From the NCBI GenBank assembly GCA_027596945.1, contig JADGJH010000172.1, forward strand, positions 1-26,660: a stretch of DNA of 26,660 nt, written 5' to 3'. The position numbers were made by a program, and so were the translations under genes. This document shows, piece after piece, positions 1 to 11,900 of this stretch; position 1 is the stretch's first letter; the number at the start of each line of letters is the position of its first letter. The stretch is from Physocladia obscura (taxonomy: Eukaryota; Chytridiomycota; Chytridiomycetes; Chytridiales; Chytriomycetaceae). The notes below the pieces were generated by a model. The model ran no database searches. It was not told the origin of the DNA and saw only the letters and a list, made by a program, of their open reading frames with translations.

Positions 1-106
1 AATATAAAATCATTCTTTGCAAATCTTAATTTTTCATTTTTACTGCTCTACAAATTTTTTTTAAAAAAAATTTAAAAAATTTAAAAAAAAAAAAAAAAAA
101 AAACAG
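1..106 (+). other. Intron end upstream of the repeat-protein exon
   Basis: This AT-rich stretch ends in a long run of A and then CAG at 104-106, after which an open frame runs 4 kb. I read it as the 3' end of an intron whose donor lies outside the window. No coding frame that joins the exon is visible in it. It could instead be untranslated leader, but there is no ATG near the start of the open frame, which argues for a spliced upstream exon. Confidence 0.6.
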
Positions 107-3100
107 CAAAGGTTGAAGAAAATGCGATTGAAACTTCCACATCTAATATCTTACCACCTTGTGAAATTGACGCAGAAAATAATTCTACTAAACATTTTGA
201 CGAAGATAAACGAGAAAACGACCAGGCGCAAGACATTCAAGATCTCAATTCTGCTGTAGCTACTGGTTTAAAGTCGAATACTAAAAACTCTTCTCCGGAT
301 ATTGTTGGTTCAGTCAAAGGTTCAAATGCATATTTACCTACTGCTACTGTTCATGAACCTTCCCCTCTGCATAATGAAGTAGCTGGACTAAGCGGATCAT
401 TAAAAAGTTTAAATGGCGAAGCAGAACATTCAAACCGTTCACAAATCGGACTAGACTCTTCGCATACAAACGAAATTATTGCATTCGATCCAGCCGTCAA
501 TAACACAGCAGAATCAGCTGCAGACGTTGAATTGATCTTACAAACAAATCAAGGAATTGATACTCTTCCTAGCAATACCAAAAGATCAGTTACAAATATT
601 CAGTTAATTGGCGTTAGTAATTCAATTTCGAATATTCAAGCTTTTGAAAGTTCGAGAGGCTCTAAATCAAATATTTATGGGGGGATACAACATAAAGTCA
701 TTCCGAAAACAGAATCGGAAGTAAATATTCACAGCCTAATAAAAGATGAGTCCGGTGTGGTTGCTACAAACAGTATTAAAGGTTCATTTGTAAATGTCAA
801 GTCAGAATTTCAACAAAAAGATTCTGTTTTGAACAGCACAAAAGGCTCAGTTGTAGACATTACGGCTCTGATTGATCCGGTAAAAATTAGTGATCACCAA
901 CATGATAAACCTGCTCCAGTTGTCGCTGACAGTTTTAAAGGATCGAAAGCCGATTTAAAGGATACAATTTATCCTGCTGATGAACAAAAGGCACATCCAG
1001 CATCAAAAGCAAATCTTCATGATGAAACTCATCACCCAATAACTTCCGATGTAGCAACTGTTAAAGATATTGTTCAAGGATATATTACGCCGGAATCTAT
1101 TCTAAATATTAATTCTAAAACGTCTCATGAGACGGAAGCTGCTGTGAGTGCAGAAACAAATGCACGCGATGTCAATGAAAGTGAATTAGTTTCAAAAAAA
1201 AATGCAAATCATGAGATAGCTCCAATTGCGGCAAGTGTTGTCGAAGGTTCAACTTTCGAGATTGAACAAGGCACCAGCACACAAGAGACTGTTGCAAATC
1301 TTCCCACAGCAAGTGTCAAAGGCTCAAATATAAATATTGCAAATGCTACCAGTGTAAAAGGATCGGATGCTGATATTCAAGCAGAAAATTTTTTTGAGGC
1401 AGCACCACCATGTTTACAAGACGTTAATATAAAAGACTCAGTTGCAAATTTTTCTACAGCAAGCGTCAAACACTCTATCGCTAATATTGCACAAAGTGCC
1501 AGCCTTAAAGAATCAACCGCTAATATTTACGCAGAAAAACATCAAATTCCAGGAGTCGAAGGCTCGACTGCCAATATTGCGCAGAATTTCAGCATGAAAG
1601 GATCAATTGCCGATATTAGAGCTGAAAAACATCAAATTTCAGGAAGTATAAAGGGATCGACTGCCAATATTGGACAGAAAGTCAGCATGAAAGGATCAGT
1701 AGCCAATATTCATGCGAAAAAGCATCAAGTTGAAGGAAGTGTCAAAAGCTCAACGGTCAATATTACAGAAGACACCAACGGGAAAGCTTCAACTGTTGAT
1801 ATACGTGAGGAAAAGCATCAAGCTGCAGGAAGTGTCAAAGGTTCAACTGCCAACATTATACAAGAGACTAGGGTGAAAGAATCAATTGCAGATATTCAGG
1901 CGGAAAATAATCAAGCGAAACCTGTTGCGGAACCTACCAAAGACTCAATTGTTAATACTACACAAGGCACAAGCGTAAAAGGCTCAGTTGCGAATATTTT
2001 TGCAGAAAAATATCATATCACAGATACAATTGCAGGAAGTACCAAAAGTTCGGCTACTAATATTGCACAAGCGACTGATAATGACGTACAAGACGCCCTC
2101 ATGAAGAGCTCGGTTGTAAATCTTTCCACAGCAAGCGTCAATATTTTGCAGGATGCTAATGTGAAAGGATCAGTTGCCAATTTGAAAACAATTCATGATA
2201 AAGATTTTGATACAGCGAGAGAGAAAAACAATAGTCAGTTTGCCAGCGTAAAAGGATCAATTGCAAATGTTCATTCAAAAACAAATCATGACGCAGCTCA
2301 AATAACAAAAAGAGACAAAGGCTCGACCAATATTTTTACCGATTCAGTTACAAATCTTCAGAAAGAATTGCATTATGAGAACGGGCCAATTGCTGCAAGT
2401 GAGAAAAATACAGCAAAGAGCGCAAGTTTAGCGAATATTTTGGCAGAAACAGAACCAGTTGGATCTGTTTCTAAAATTGCACAAAATGCCAAAGTAAAAG
2501 AATCAAATACGAATATTAATGCAAAAACACATCAAGAAGTGCCTCTAGTTGCAACGAGTGACGAAAGTTCAACATTCAATATTGCAAAAGTCAAAGATTC
2601 CGCCCCAGATGTTCATCAACAAATTAATCCCGATGTAACTTCATTTGGAGCTAATAGCATAAAAGTATCAATAGCAAATGCTCATTCTGAATCGATACCG
2701 GCTGCAAATAACTCGGATCCAAATTTTGCTGAACAACTTCATGAACTTGATCTTCAAATTGATATAAAACATTCAAATGCAAATATCTACGCAGAAACAA
2801 AAACAAGCCATGAAACTCACGGTATAAAAGATTCAATGATAAATATTAGAAACGATGTCAATACGGAAGCTTCAATTGCAAATTCTCATGTAGAAAATAT
2901 TTTGCCTTTAGCAAGTGTCAAAGGTTCTGTTTCGAAAATACATCAAGCTGGAAGTGTTAAAGGGTCAACAACAAATATTCAAGGCTCAAATGCTAACATT
3001 ACCCAAACTCATAAAGATTCAATCCCAAATATTCATGCAGTGCCAGTCGTAGAAGGTGTTAAAGGCTCTATTGGGAATATTTCTCAATTTTATGAAATTT

Positions 3101-4107
3101 CGGATGCTGAAAATGTGAAAAGCTCGCAAGTAAAGTTGCACAATGTAGAAAACCATGAAAATGGTAAAAATTCTTATTCAGAATTGCACCAAGATCCTGC
3201 AGCTCATAAATCAGCTGCGGTAAGTCTCAAAAACTCAGACTTAAATCTTGCGTATAAAAGTTCTACCACGAGCATCAAAGAAATCTCTCAGAGTTCTGAT
3301 TCGACCAGCCATGAACTACAAGCTCAAAAAGCGGATACAGCAAGTGTTAAGGGATCTCAGAGAAATATTGCGGAATCTCATGTTAAAAGTTCTAATTCGA
3401 CCGCTGTTTTGCATGCCAATGTTACTGCCACCGGAGTTCATGAACACTCACCTCTAGCAAACGAAATCGCAGGTGTTTTAGGTTCTTCCAGTGTACCAGG
3501 CTCTGTGAAAGGATCATTGGGACAAGTTAATATTGAACATAATCATGAACATGCTCCTCTAGAGTCGGCATCACTGAAAGATGTTAGTATCAAAGGATCT
3601 CTTCAAAATGTTGGCAATGTCAAAAGTTCAACAGCGCACATTGCAACAACAAAAGGGAGTATTTCTGCTTTGACAAAGACTGGAAACAGTGTGAAAGCAT
3701 CAATTCAAAATGTTGCTTCAATTAAGGCATCTAATGCAAATGTTCTCGAAGCACTCAAAGGATCTACAGCAAGTGTTGCAAAACATGATGAAGGTGTAAA
3801 CTTGAAGAATGTTAAAGCTTCCAAAACTGAGGGCCATACTCTAATCAATCAATCGCAATTAAAGCTTGGAAGCAACAAAACTTCAACATCAAACATCAAG
3901 AGCTCAACATCAAACGTCGCTGTTTCAAAGGTTCAGAGCGTTAGCGTGATACCGTCAAGTAATAAAAATCATGCTGATAAGAGTCACGAAAATGGCAGTT
4001 CGAATTACGTGGAGCATCAAACTGATTCAGAGCACATGGTAAAATCTAGTAATCAGGAAGAAAGCCAAACTATTCAAACAAAATCAACAAACGAAATTTT
4101 TGAGTAA
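107..4107 (+). CDS. KGSxANI-repeat low-complexity protein, 3' exon (partial)
   Basis: I do not recognise this protein. The frame is open from the acceptor at 104-106 to TAA at 4105-4107, giving about 1332 residues in one exon; the N-terminus lies upstream of the window. It is built from degenerate repeats of the form [SV]-[VIM]-K-[GESD]-S-x-[AVT]-[ND]-[IL]. The exact tripeptide KGS occurs about twenty times, and many more diverged KES, KSS, KDS and EGS versions occur. Between repeats are hydrophilic linkers rich in His, Glu, Ala and Thr. I see no tryptophan and only two cysteines, both in a PPC context. No signal peptide, membrane segment or catalytic domain can be seen in the exon. The regular Lys-x-Ser pattern would suit a disordered, multiply phosphorylated scaffold or tail, but that is inference. 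Any functional domain is likely in the missing 5' part. It converges with the ATG1 gene, whose stop is 123 bp away. Confidence 0.8.
1534..2010 (+). repeat. Higher-order 30-31 residue tandem repeats within the repeat protein
   Basis: The short KGSxANI units are themselves arranged in a longer tandem unit. The anchor tetrapeptide (EKHQ, KKHQ, EKHQ, ENNQ, EKYH) recurs with its first codon at 1534, 1624, 1717, 1810, 1903 and 2005. The spacings are therefore 90, 93, 93, 93 and 102 nt. Each unit holds two KGSxANI-type subunits, the first usually followed by an x-Q-x-x-S linker. DNA identity between neighbouring copies is still visible, which suggests recent unequal exchange or slippage in this part of the exon. 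Confidence 0.8.
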
Positions 4108-4230
4108 TTTTTGGGACGCCGCATACACATTTTTTTTTTCTTCTTTATTTCCAATTATTTGAGAAAAGTAAATGTTTCAAAATAATTTGGCACCGAGTTG
4201 AGATTAAAAAAGAAATACCAGTTCAGATCC
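4108..4230. other. Convergent 3' spacer
   Basis: This 123-bp AT-rich spacer separates the stop codons of two convergent genes. It holds a T-rich run on the plus strand but no gene. Both transcripts must end here or overlap. Confidence 0.6.
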
Positions 4231-7200
4231 TTAATTACTATCAACTGACTCTTTCACACGTGACATACGCTTCCCAATACTGACTAAAAACCTCTCAACA
4301 ACCACTCGATCATTGTCAGACATTGTAAATTCCATGGATCCATCCATATAAACAGATCCTGCTGCTGAATTACCAACAATCTGTGAGCCTTGAAATATGG
4401 TTGCTGGAGGAGGGGCATACAATATTGCCTCCAATAAATGAACCTATTTTTTTTGAAGGTATACAAATTTATGATAAACCATTTAAACTAAATAATAAAA
4501 CCACTCACTGCATGAGTATATCCAATTTCAGCTGATGTATATAATCCAGAAGCTTCAGCATGTGCCGCTGCTCGGCACTATAAAGGTGTAGATAAGAATA
4601 TGCAAATAAAAAAGAGAATGGAAAAAATTTAAGCTACCACTTCCAAAGATCGTTCATATATCATCCTATCAACAGGTCTCGCACCAAAGCCAACATCATC
4701 ATCACCACCCCCACCACCATTATTGGTGACACCGCCATCCACAATAACGCCTCGCATTTCATGAGCCCGTTCTAAACAGTCGTCAAATTTATCTTTCATC
4801 CATTGAACACTCGCATTCAGACTCTTCAAATCAACAGCAACAATGGAGGTTGTATCACTATGTTGGCTGTTTCCAATTCCGGTACCGGAGCCCACAGACG
4901 AAGATGTCGCCGTCGATGCAAGTTTAGCCAGACGGCTTTGCTCACGACTCCATAATGCCCGTGCAGCTTCGAGACCTAGTTGGTAGAGTTTGAGAGCTGC
5001 AAGATACAAAGACAGGGCTTCTTCGGCTTGCACAGGGTCAATTCGACCTGAACTTATGATCACACTAGTTTCAATTGCGTGATTTTCGTTACGGTATTCT
5101 TCGGGCACGTGACTAATATTGTATATTAATAAACAAAAACAAAAAAAAAAAATTCTGAGTTTTTTTGTATTTTGGGGTTACCTTAACCTTTTTTGCAGCA
5201 AAATAACATCACGATGGCATTCGTCTGCAAATGTATGTAACGCATGCCCTCTGAGTGTACTCAAATTTAAAATTGTGAGTAGATTCGCTTCATCTGCAAG
5301 CTCAACCGTCCATAGCTGTGCAGCATTATTTCCAGAAACTGGACTTGAAGAAGTCGATGATGCATTTTGCTGCTGTTGTTGTTGCTGCTGGTGGACGGCC
5401 AAGTTTTGATTTTGCGACATTCTGCTGACACTGGTTTGTGACCCTCCAGCACCCATCGCATCAAGAAAATTGTGAGCTGAATCTCGCAAAGACCCAAATA
5501 CACGGGTGCCATAATCATGAAATCCTATTCCCGCCCCAGATCCAATGCTTCCGATCACTGGAGATGGTCCACCAATTTTATCAAAGCTCCTGCTTCCACG
5601 CAAGCTGTCTGGTTTTTTGGAAAATGGACTGGCCGGCGGACTTGCAGCTGTAGCGCCGATGGCAGAATTGAGTGATGCATTACTTGATCGTTTACTGAAA
5701 GGCCCGAAGAGCTGTTGTCGATGTTTTTGATGTTTTTGTTGCTGCTGCTGTAGGTGATGCTGCTGTTGCTGTTGCGAATTTTCTTGTTGTTGCAGTTGAA
5801 ATTGTTGGTTTGTCAGGTGAGGAGACGTAGAAACAGGACGTTGTGGTTGGTCCATCAGTGCTTCAGTCAGCCCTGTTTCTAATGGCGTAATCCAATTGAC
5901 TTCTGTTGGTCGCGAATCTGAATCAATAACAACGAAATCATCGAAGCTATTTTTCAGGGCTTTCCCGCTGCTACTGGTACCACTTGATCCTTGTTCATTT
6001 TGCGTAGAAAAAACGTCGTTTGTTTTAACATTTTGTGGATTTATGTCTGTAAGATTTCCTTTGGAAACCGGCATGTTATTTTGTGATTGCTGGTTTTGCT
6101 GATCTTGGCGCTGTTTTTGCTTTAACGGACGCCGGTTATTGGACTCATTTACTGTATGGGCTGGAATCGTTCCTACGTCTTCATCCTCTTCACTTAATTC
6201 CAAAGATCCCAGAGAAGATATAGATGAACTTATATCCTCATTGTCAACAACAGAAGCAGGAAGAGACTTTTTTTCTTGATTGCTACTGTCCTGTTTAACG
6301 TTGGCTGTCTGTGAAATTTGTTTTTTCGGCAGCTGTGCTGCAGAAGGCGGCTTTGAAAGCAATAAATCACCAAATATTTTTACTGGGTCCAAATCGTAGC
6401 CGGCAAATGGAGGTTCAAGATCTTCAAACATATCAATAGAAGGAGATAATTGGGGCAAGGGTGACGGCGTATTTTGATGCAACGTATTTGCAGGTATTAT
6501 TTTCGAAATCGGCAATCCTGAAGATGTGGAAGAAATAGCTCCGGGAATGTAATGATACATACTTGGTTTCGAATTTTGACTTTGTGATTGTTGCTTTGAA
6601 AGAGGAGAAACTGTTCCTGTCGGAAAAGGCGTAGATAGTGGATTCGGAAGCATGGGATTCATTAAAGATTGGTTTTCGACATTTTTTGCTCGGCTGGTTT
6701 TTGTACTTGGAAGTTGTAGCAAAATTTCATTCGAACTGTTGGGTATTAAATTTGAAATATTGGTGCCTTTTTGTAGCTGTAGTATTCGTTGTTGCTGTTG
6801 TCGTTGCTGTAGCTGTTCTTGAGATTGAATTTGAGATTGTTGTGTTGATGCTCTATGATTTGGAATTGCTTGCTGCAGAAGTTCGTTTTGACCCGCAGAT
6901 ATAGTAAGTACAGGCTGAGAGATAACGGATGAAGTAATAGCGGAGTCAGAATTAATTATTGATTGAGAAACAGATGTTAATGAGGAATCCGAAGAAGTGG
7001 AAATGTCGCTTTCATTCTTGTTGAATGCCGGATGCATGAAAAACTCTTCGAATGACATTCTTTCCACTGGATTCCTTCTTAATAGTCTTCGTGCTAAATC
7101 TTTCAAATCTTCGCTAATCGGCCGTGCACCTATACCAATACCTCCTGGTTGAAGTCCATTCAAGAATCTCGGTGTTGCGGCACCAAGACTCTGACCACCG

Positions 7201-8650
7201 CTAACACCAACAACTCCACTCACACCAACCAATGGCCTGCGACCACTTACGCTGTTGCTTACAATACCGTTTCCGCCAATAGCAATATTTCTGCTTCGAC
7301 TATTAATGCCTCCCGAGTTGTTTGCGATTCCATCATCATCGCCAGGAAATTTGATCCATCCTTCACCTTTGTCAATTTTGCGCAATAAATCGATATGATT
7401 TTGAGCCTTGAACGGCGGTCGTCCAGTAATCATTTCGTATAAAATTGTACCAACACTCCATAGATCCACTTTTGCGTCGTAACGGTCACCACGAAGAATT
7501 TCAGGGGCCATATATAAAGGCGACCCACATAATGTACTAGCAAGAGATTGCTGCGGAAGAGCGCGAGCAAAGCCAAAATCTGAATATTTTTTTCGTTTTT
7601 TTTTAAATGCTGTAAATGAAAAATCATTCCCAAACCAGCTAGCTTGAGAGTAGGAAGAGCAGGAATAATAAATGGTGGGGCATTAAGATATGGACTCTTG
7701 ATTTCTATAGAAGGAGCATCTGCCGGAGGTGGATCAAGCAGCAGATTCTGAATGAGGAAAAAGAGTTAATCTATAATAATAATAACCAGATTAAAGGCTT
7801 GAGTACTTGAGGTTTCAAATCTCGGTGAATGAGCGACAGAGATCTGAGAGTTTCAAGAGCAGATGCTGATATAAATTTGCTTCATTAACATTCAACTGAC
7901 ACGGATAAGTCAACTAACTCATACCTAACTGCGCCAAAAAATGCCTGATTATAGCTTCATTGATACCACCCCACGGTGAAGCAAGTGAAAACTCTGATGC
8001 TTGCTTTGATACCCCTTGAGATTTTTGATTAAAGACATATGGTACAACATTCCCTTTCTTTTTTATATAAGCCGATAAATCTCCCAAACAACAAAATTCC
8101 ATGATGAGATGAATATGTTTTTCAGTTTTCTATTATTGCTTGTAAGTGATATGTTGATTGGAAGGGATTTAATTTGGATAAATACCACAATATCAATCAA
8201 TGCAACAATGTTGGGGTGGTGCATATCTCTGAGGATTTTAATTTCGGACTCGAGATTTTCAGCCAGTTTGCGATTTAACTTGTCGCGCGCGACAGTTTTA
8301 ATTGCTACACGTAGAGAGGGTTTTCCGTCGGTGTCATTGTCATTGTTACCAGTTGAGTCACGAGCACCGATATAAACAGTGGCGAATGAGCCTCGGCCAA
8401 TCTCCTCATGGACACGGAATCCACCAACTACAGGCCCAGCGGTTGATGGCGGTAACGGTAAGGTTCCCGCACCGGTGTTGGTATTGTTGGTGTTGACGTT
8501 GACAACGGTGTTTGTGTCCGCGTTGTTCTCCGTATTACTGAATCCAGCTCCCGCGCCCACAATCTGGATTCCTATTCCCGTTTGCACATCTGTGATATTC
8601 GTGGTCGGCCGCCGTGCATTTGTGTTTGCGTTTGCAGTGTTTGTATTCAT
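4231..8650 (-). CDS. ATG1: Serine/threonine kinase Atg1/ULK, autophagy initiation
   Basis: Atg1 phosphorylates autophagy factors to start autophagosome formation, acting with Atg13 at the assembly site. Exons on the minus strand: 8650-8186, 8129-7925, 7865-7807, 7747-7636, 7579-5182, 5112-4638, 4577-4509, 4443-4231; phases join exactly to 1331 aa. The kinase domain spans about 78-466: glycine loop GRGSFATV (85-92), VAIK lysine 118, HRD 237-239, DFG 281-283, activation-loop Thr296 in [13 protein letters not shown] disordered, Gln/Ser-rich middle follows. It holds DDFVVID at about 827-833, matching the Atg8-interacting motif of fungal Atg1 (YVVV in yeast) and followed, as there, by EVN. The C-terminal 300 residues match the helical MIT/EAT region that binds Atg13, including MIYERSLE and the LLEAIL helix. 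ATG at 8650 is the first in-frame ATG. It is longer than yeast Atg1 (897 aa) because of Gln and Gly/Ser insertions. Confidence 0.95.
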
Positions 8651-8992
8651 GCTGTTTCGTTGCTTTGATTTGATTTTTGATTTTTGTGGTCTGCGCCACA
8701 GAGTCAACTCCGCCTTCAAATTCAAAATCGCGTGATAAGTTTGCAACCTCTCCTGCCTACTCTTTTGAGCGCACGACTGATTGAGTCATCGAAGTTCACT
8801 TCTGCCCATTGTTTTCAAGAAGAAAAAAAGAACAAAGAACCAGAAGCTGAGACCGCCTCTTCCCTGTCGTTGACGCAACCTTTTGTTCCCGCAACCATCC
8901 GTTTCAAGGAGTTTCTGCTCCGCAATTGCTCTTATCGCTATTTCAGAAGCTTTCTCACCCACTGTCATCTGTTCAAATTGGCAGACGTTAAT
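8651..8992. promoter_or_regulatory. Shared upstream region of ATG1 and the coiled-coil gene
   Basis: The two start codons face away from each other across 342 bp, so this interval must contain both 5' leaders and promoters. No confident TATA or factor-binding site could be picked out by eye. The minus-strand side is continuous open frame for about 95 nt above the ATG1 start but contains no ATG. Confidence 0.5.
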
Positions 8993-11900
8993 ATGTGGAA
9001 AGTTACTGGACCCGCACCGGAAATTCAATCAACGCGATCGCCTGGTCCAGGCCAAATTCCCATGCCTTCACAAAAATCTCGCGTGTCATCAAACAGTCCT
9101 GAATCTCCTCTCCGCAATCCTGCTTCGAATAATAACAATTCTAATGACAGCTTCGATGACAGTGACTCTATTAATATTAATAGTAATAGCCAGAGTGAAT
9201 ACGACTCTGTCGGCAAAAATGGTGATATGGAGTATCTTTTATCCTCAATTTCGACGTCGGAAACAGGTTCATTTTTTTTTGCTTACCATCCAATTTTTTC
9301 TGAGTTTTCTTTTTCCTTCAGAGAAGCCTACTCAACAATCGTTAGAATCAAACCTTATTCTAGCTGCACAAATCGGGCAAAAACTACTCGAAAAAAACAA
9401 TATTCTGGCGCAGCAGCTCGCCGTTGAGCAGAATGCAAAAGCTGAATTGGCGGTTCAATTACAAGATCTGAAGATTTTGGTTGCAAGAGAACAAAATTTT
9501 CAACTTCAACCTGAAAACGGTCAGATTCGTGACTTGCAAAAAAATATTTCAAACAATTATGAGACGGGTTTGTCAAAGATGTCCTGCATTTATTTATGCA
9601 TTCTCTCCTCTCTGTCTGAAAGTGAAAACTTAGATAAATTTCGAATAAGAATGGAAAATCTCAATCACTCACAATTACAGCTCGAAAAAATTTTGCAAAT
9701 GACAAACAAAGAGTTTAGTAGTACTACCGGCGAACGCCATGTCTTGCAATTAACTGTACAAGAGGTTTATAACCAACTGGAAAATTTTGTTGAGATAAAT
9801 TCAGCTTTGAAACAAAATTGTCTGAATCAAGTTTCAGAATACAAACGAATTGTACAAGAAATACAGGTAAGCAAAAAAAAAAATGTAATATTAACTTTAG
9901 AAAAAAACACCCAAAACAAAAATAATAAAACATCTTCTGCTTCAACAGGGAGAAAAGGCTTTGCTGTCCAAGCAATTATCTACCGAACTCAAAAATATCA
10001 AAAATATTTCGTCCAAAGATTCTTCAATAAGTTGAGTGCCGTGTTTTTCGTAGGTGTTGAGCAATTAATCAAGTATCAAATAAAGTCAATGAGCTCACAC
10101 AGGCCATAAAGCTGATTTTACAACAAGAAGAAACAACCACATTTACGCACATTCAGGAACAACATACAATTGAAACTGAAACACTTCAAGCAATAATTAA
10201 AAATGTGGAATCAGAAAAACAAGAGTTTTTGGAAATTATTTCACGCCAACAAGACACAATTAAAAGCATAGAAGAAGATATCCAAAATCTAGAAGCAAGA
10301 CTTGCAGACAAGGACCGCACTGCGCTGACACGAAGCCTTGGTGCTCATAGCACAACCAATAACAAGGAGTTTCAATCTTTGCGATCAAGTCTATCCAATG
10401 CGAATATGAATTCTGCAAATGCAAATAATGATTTGCTAGATGGCATATTTTCATTTTTACAACAAGGAAAAGCATACAGCTTTATGGTTGAGAAAGAAAT
10501 CGGAACTGCAGACTGTCAGATTTCTCAAATTAGCAATGAGCTCGAATCTTTTGCTTCAAATTTTTTGGAAGACAAAATTTTTGCAAAGTGAGCCCAGTTT
10601 TTTGTCGAAATATTTTTAATTTTTCATACAATTAGACACAATGATGAGGGAAAAAAATCGGCATTTGTGTCAAATTTCACCCGAAGTCAATCGTCTCGGT
10701 TTGTATCTGCTGAAAGTATGTGGCAGTCAGTTAAAAAGCTTGATCATGCCGCAGATATATCCAGGTAGATTTCAAATTTACACATATACTTTATATCTAT
10801 TTATTTTTTCAAAAGCACACACGATCCTCTGCTATATACTCAAGTCATTAAAGATGAAAACAAGCGACTAACTAGTGATATTGAAACGCAACGACGTTTG
10901 CTATCTGAAAAGAACACTCTTGTTGAGAACTTACAGGGGCAGTTGGAGAAGGCAAAAATCGAACTAGTCGAAGTCAGAAATACATCATTATCTGCAATTG
11001 TTGGAAACCTCGAAGAGCAGCTTCATAAAGAGCAGGAGACACGTAATGAAATTGAACAAGCCCTTGGTCTTGCGAGACAAGATCTTCTAAAAGCAACATC
11101 GAAAATCGCAGAATGCGAATGCGAAATTCTTGAGAAAATGGATGAAGTGATTCAAATCAGACTAAAAATGGCAGAAAATAATGGATTATCGAAAATTCTT
11201 TCCAGCAGTAACCATAACGAAGTTTCCTCGGTTTTGAAAGAAAATGCGAAATTGATCCAAGGGAATCTCAGCCTCGGATCGCAGCTCTCCAAACTCACAA
11301 CTGAGTTTGCTCAAAATATGTGGGCAATGCGCGACACTGCCACTGAACGGGACAAGCTCAAAGCAAAGTTGATGGAAATGGAAATTCAGTACTTATCGCT
11401 TAAAAACAAGGAACTGAAAGACCGTGCTGAAACGCAAACCAGAGATTGGGCAACTCAAACAACAAGTGCAGACAACAGCGATTCTAGTGAAAGCCATAAA
11501 GATATTTTGGAAGATATGGATCTTGAAATTAAAACACAACAAAAACTTATTGATGTCCTGAAAACTGAACTTGAGGCTGCCAAACAAATCATTGCTGAAA
11601 GTAACACCGATACTCACACACTTCGATCAAAACTTTCTGGAATGCGGCAAGAATATGATGCCATGCACTCAAGTATTGACCAATTTCTTTCTGGTACACT
11701 TGACAGCATCGATGACGATAATCCAAGCGTTTACAAAGTCGCTTTATTTGAAGCCAGAAAAATGAACGTTCAACTTACTGAGAAGCTCAAAGAGTTTGAA
11801 AAAACGAATGCTGGCCAAAAAGAAACAATTTTCAATATTGGTTCTCAACTTGCACAACAATCTGTCAAAATTGGCGACATTGAATGGAAATTGAAACAGA

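Noticed and set aside
8993..9900. Identification of the coiled-coil gene as Num1/ApsA
   Set aside because: The N-terminal adaptor-like segment fits loosely, but the C-terminus has hydrophobic segments instead of the PH domain that defines Num1.
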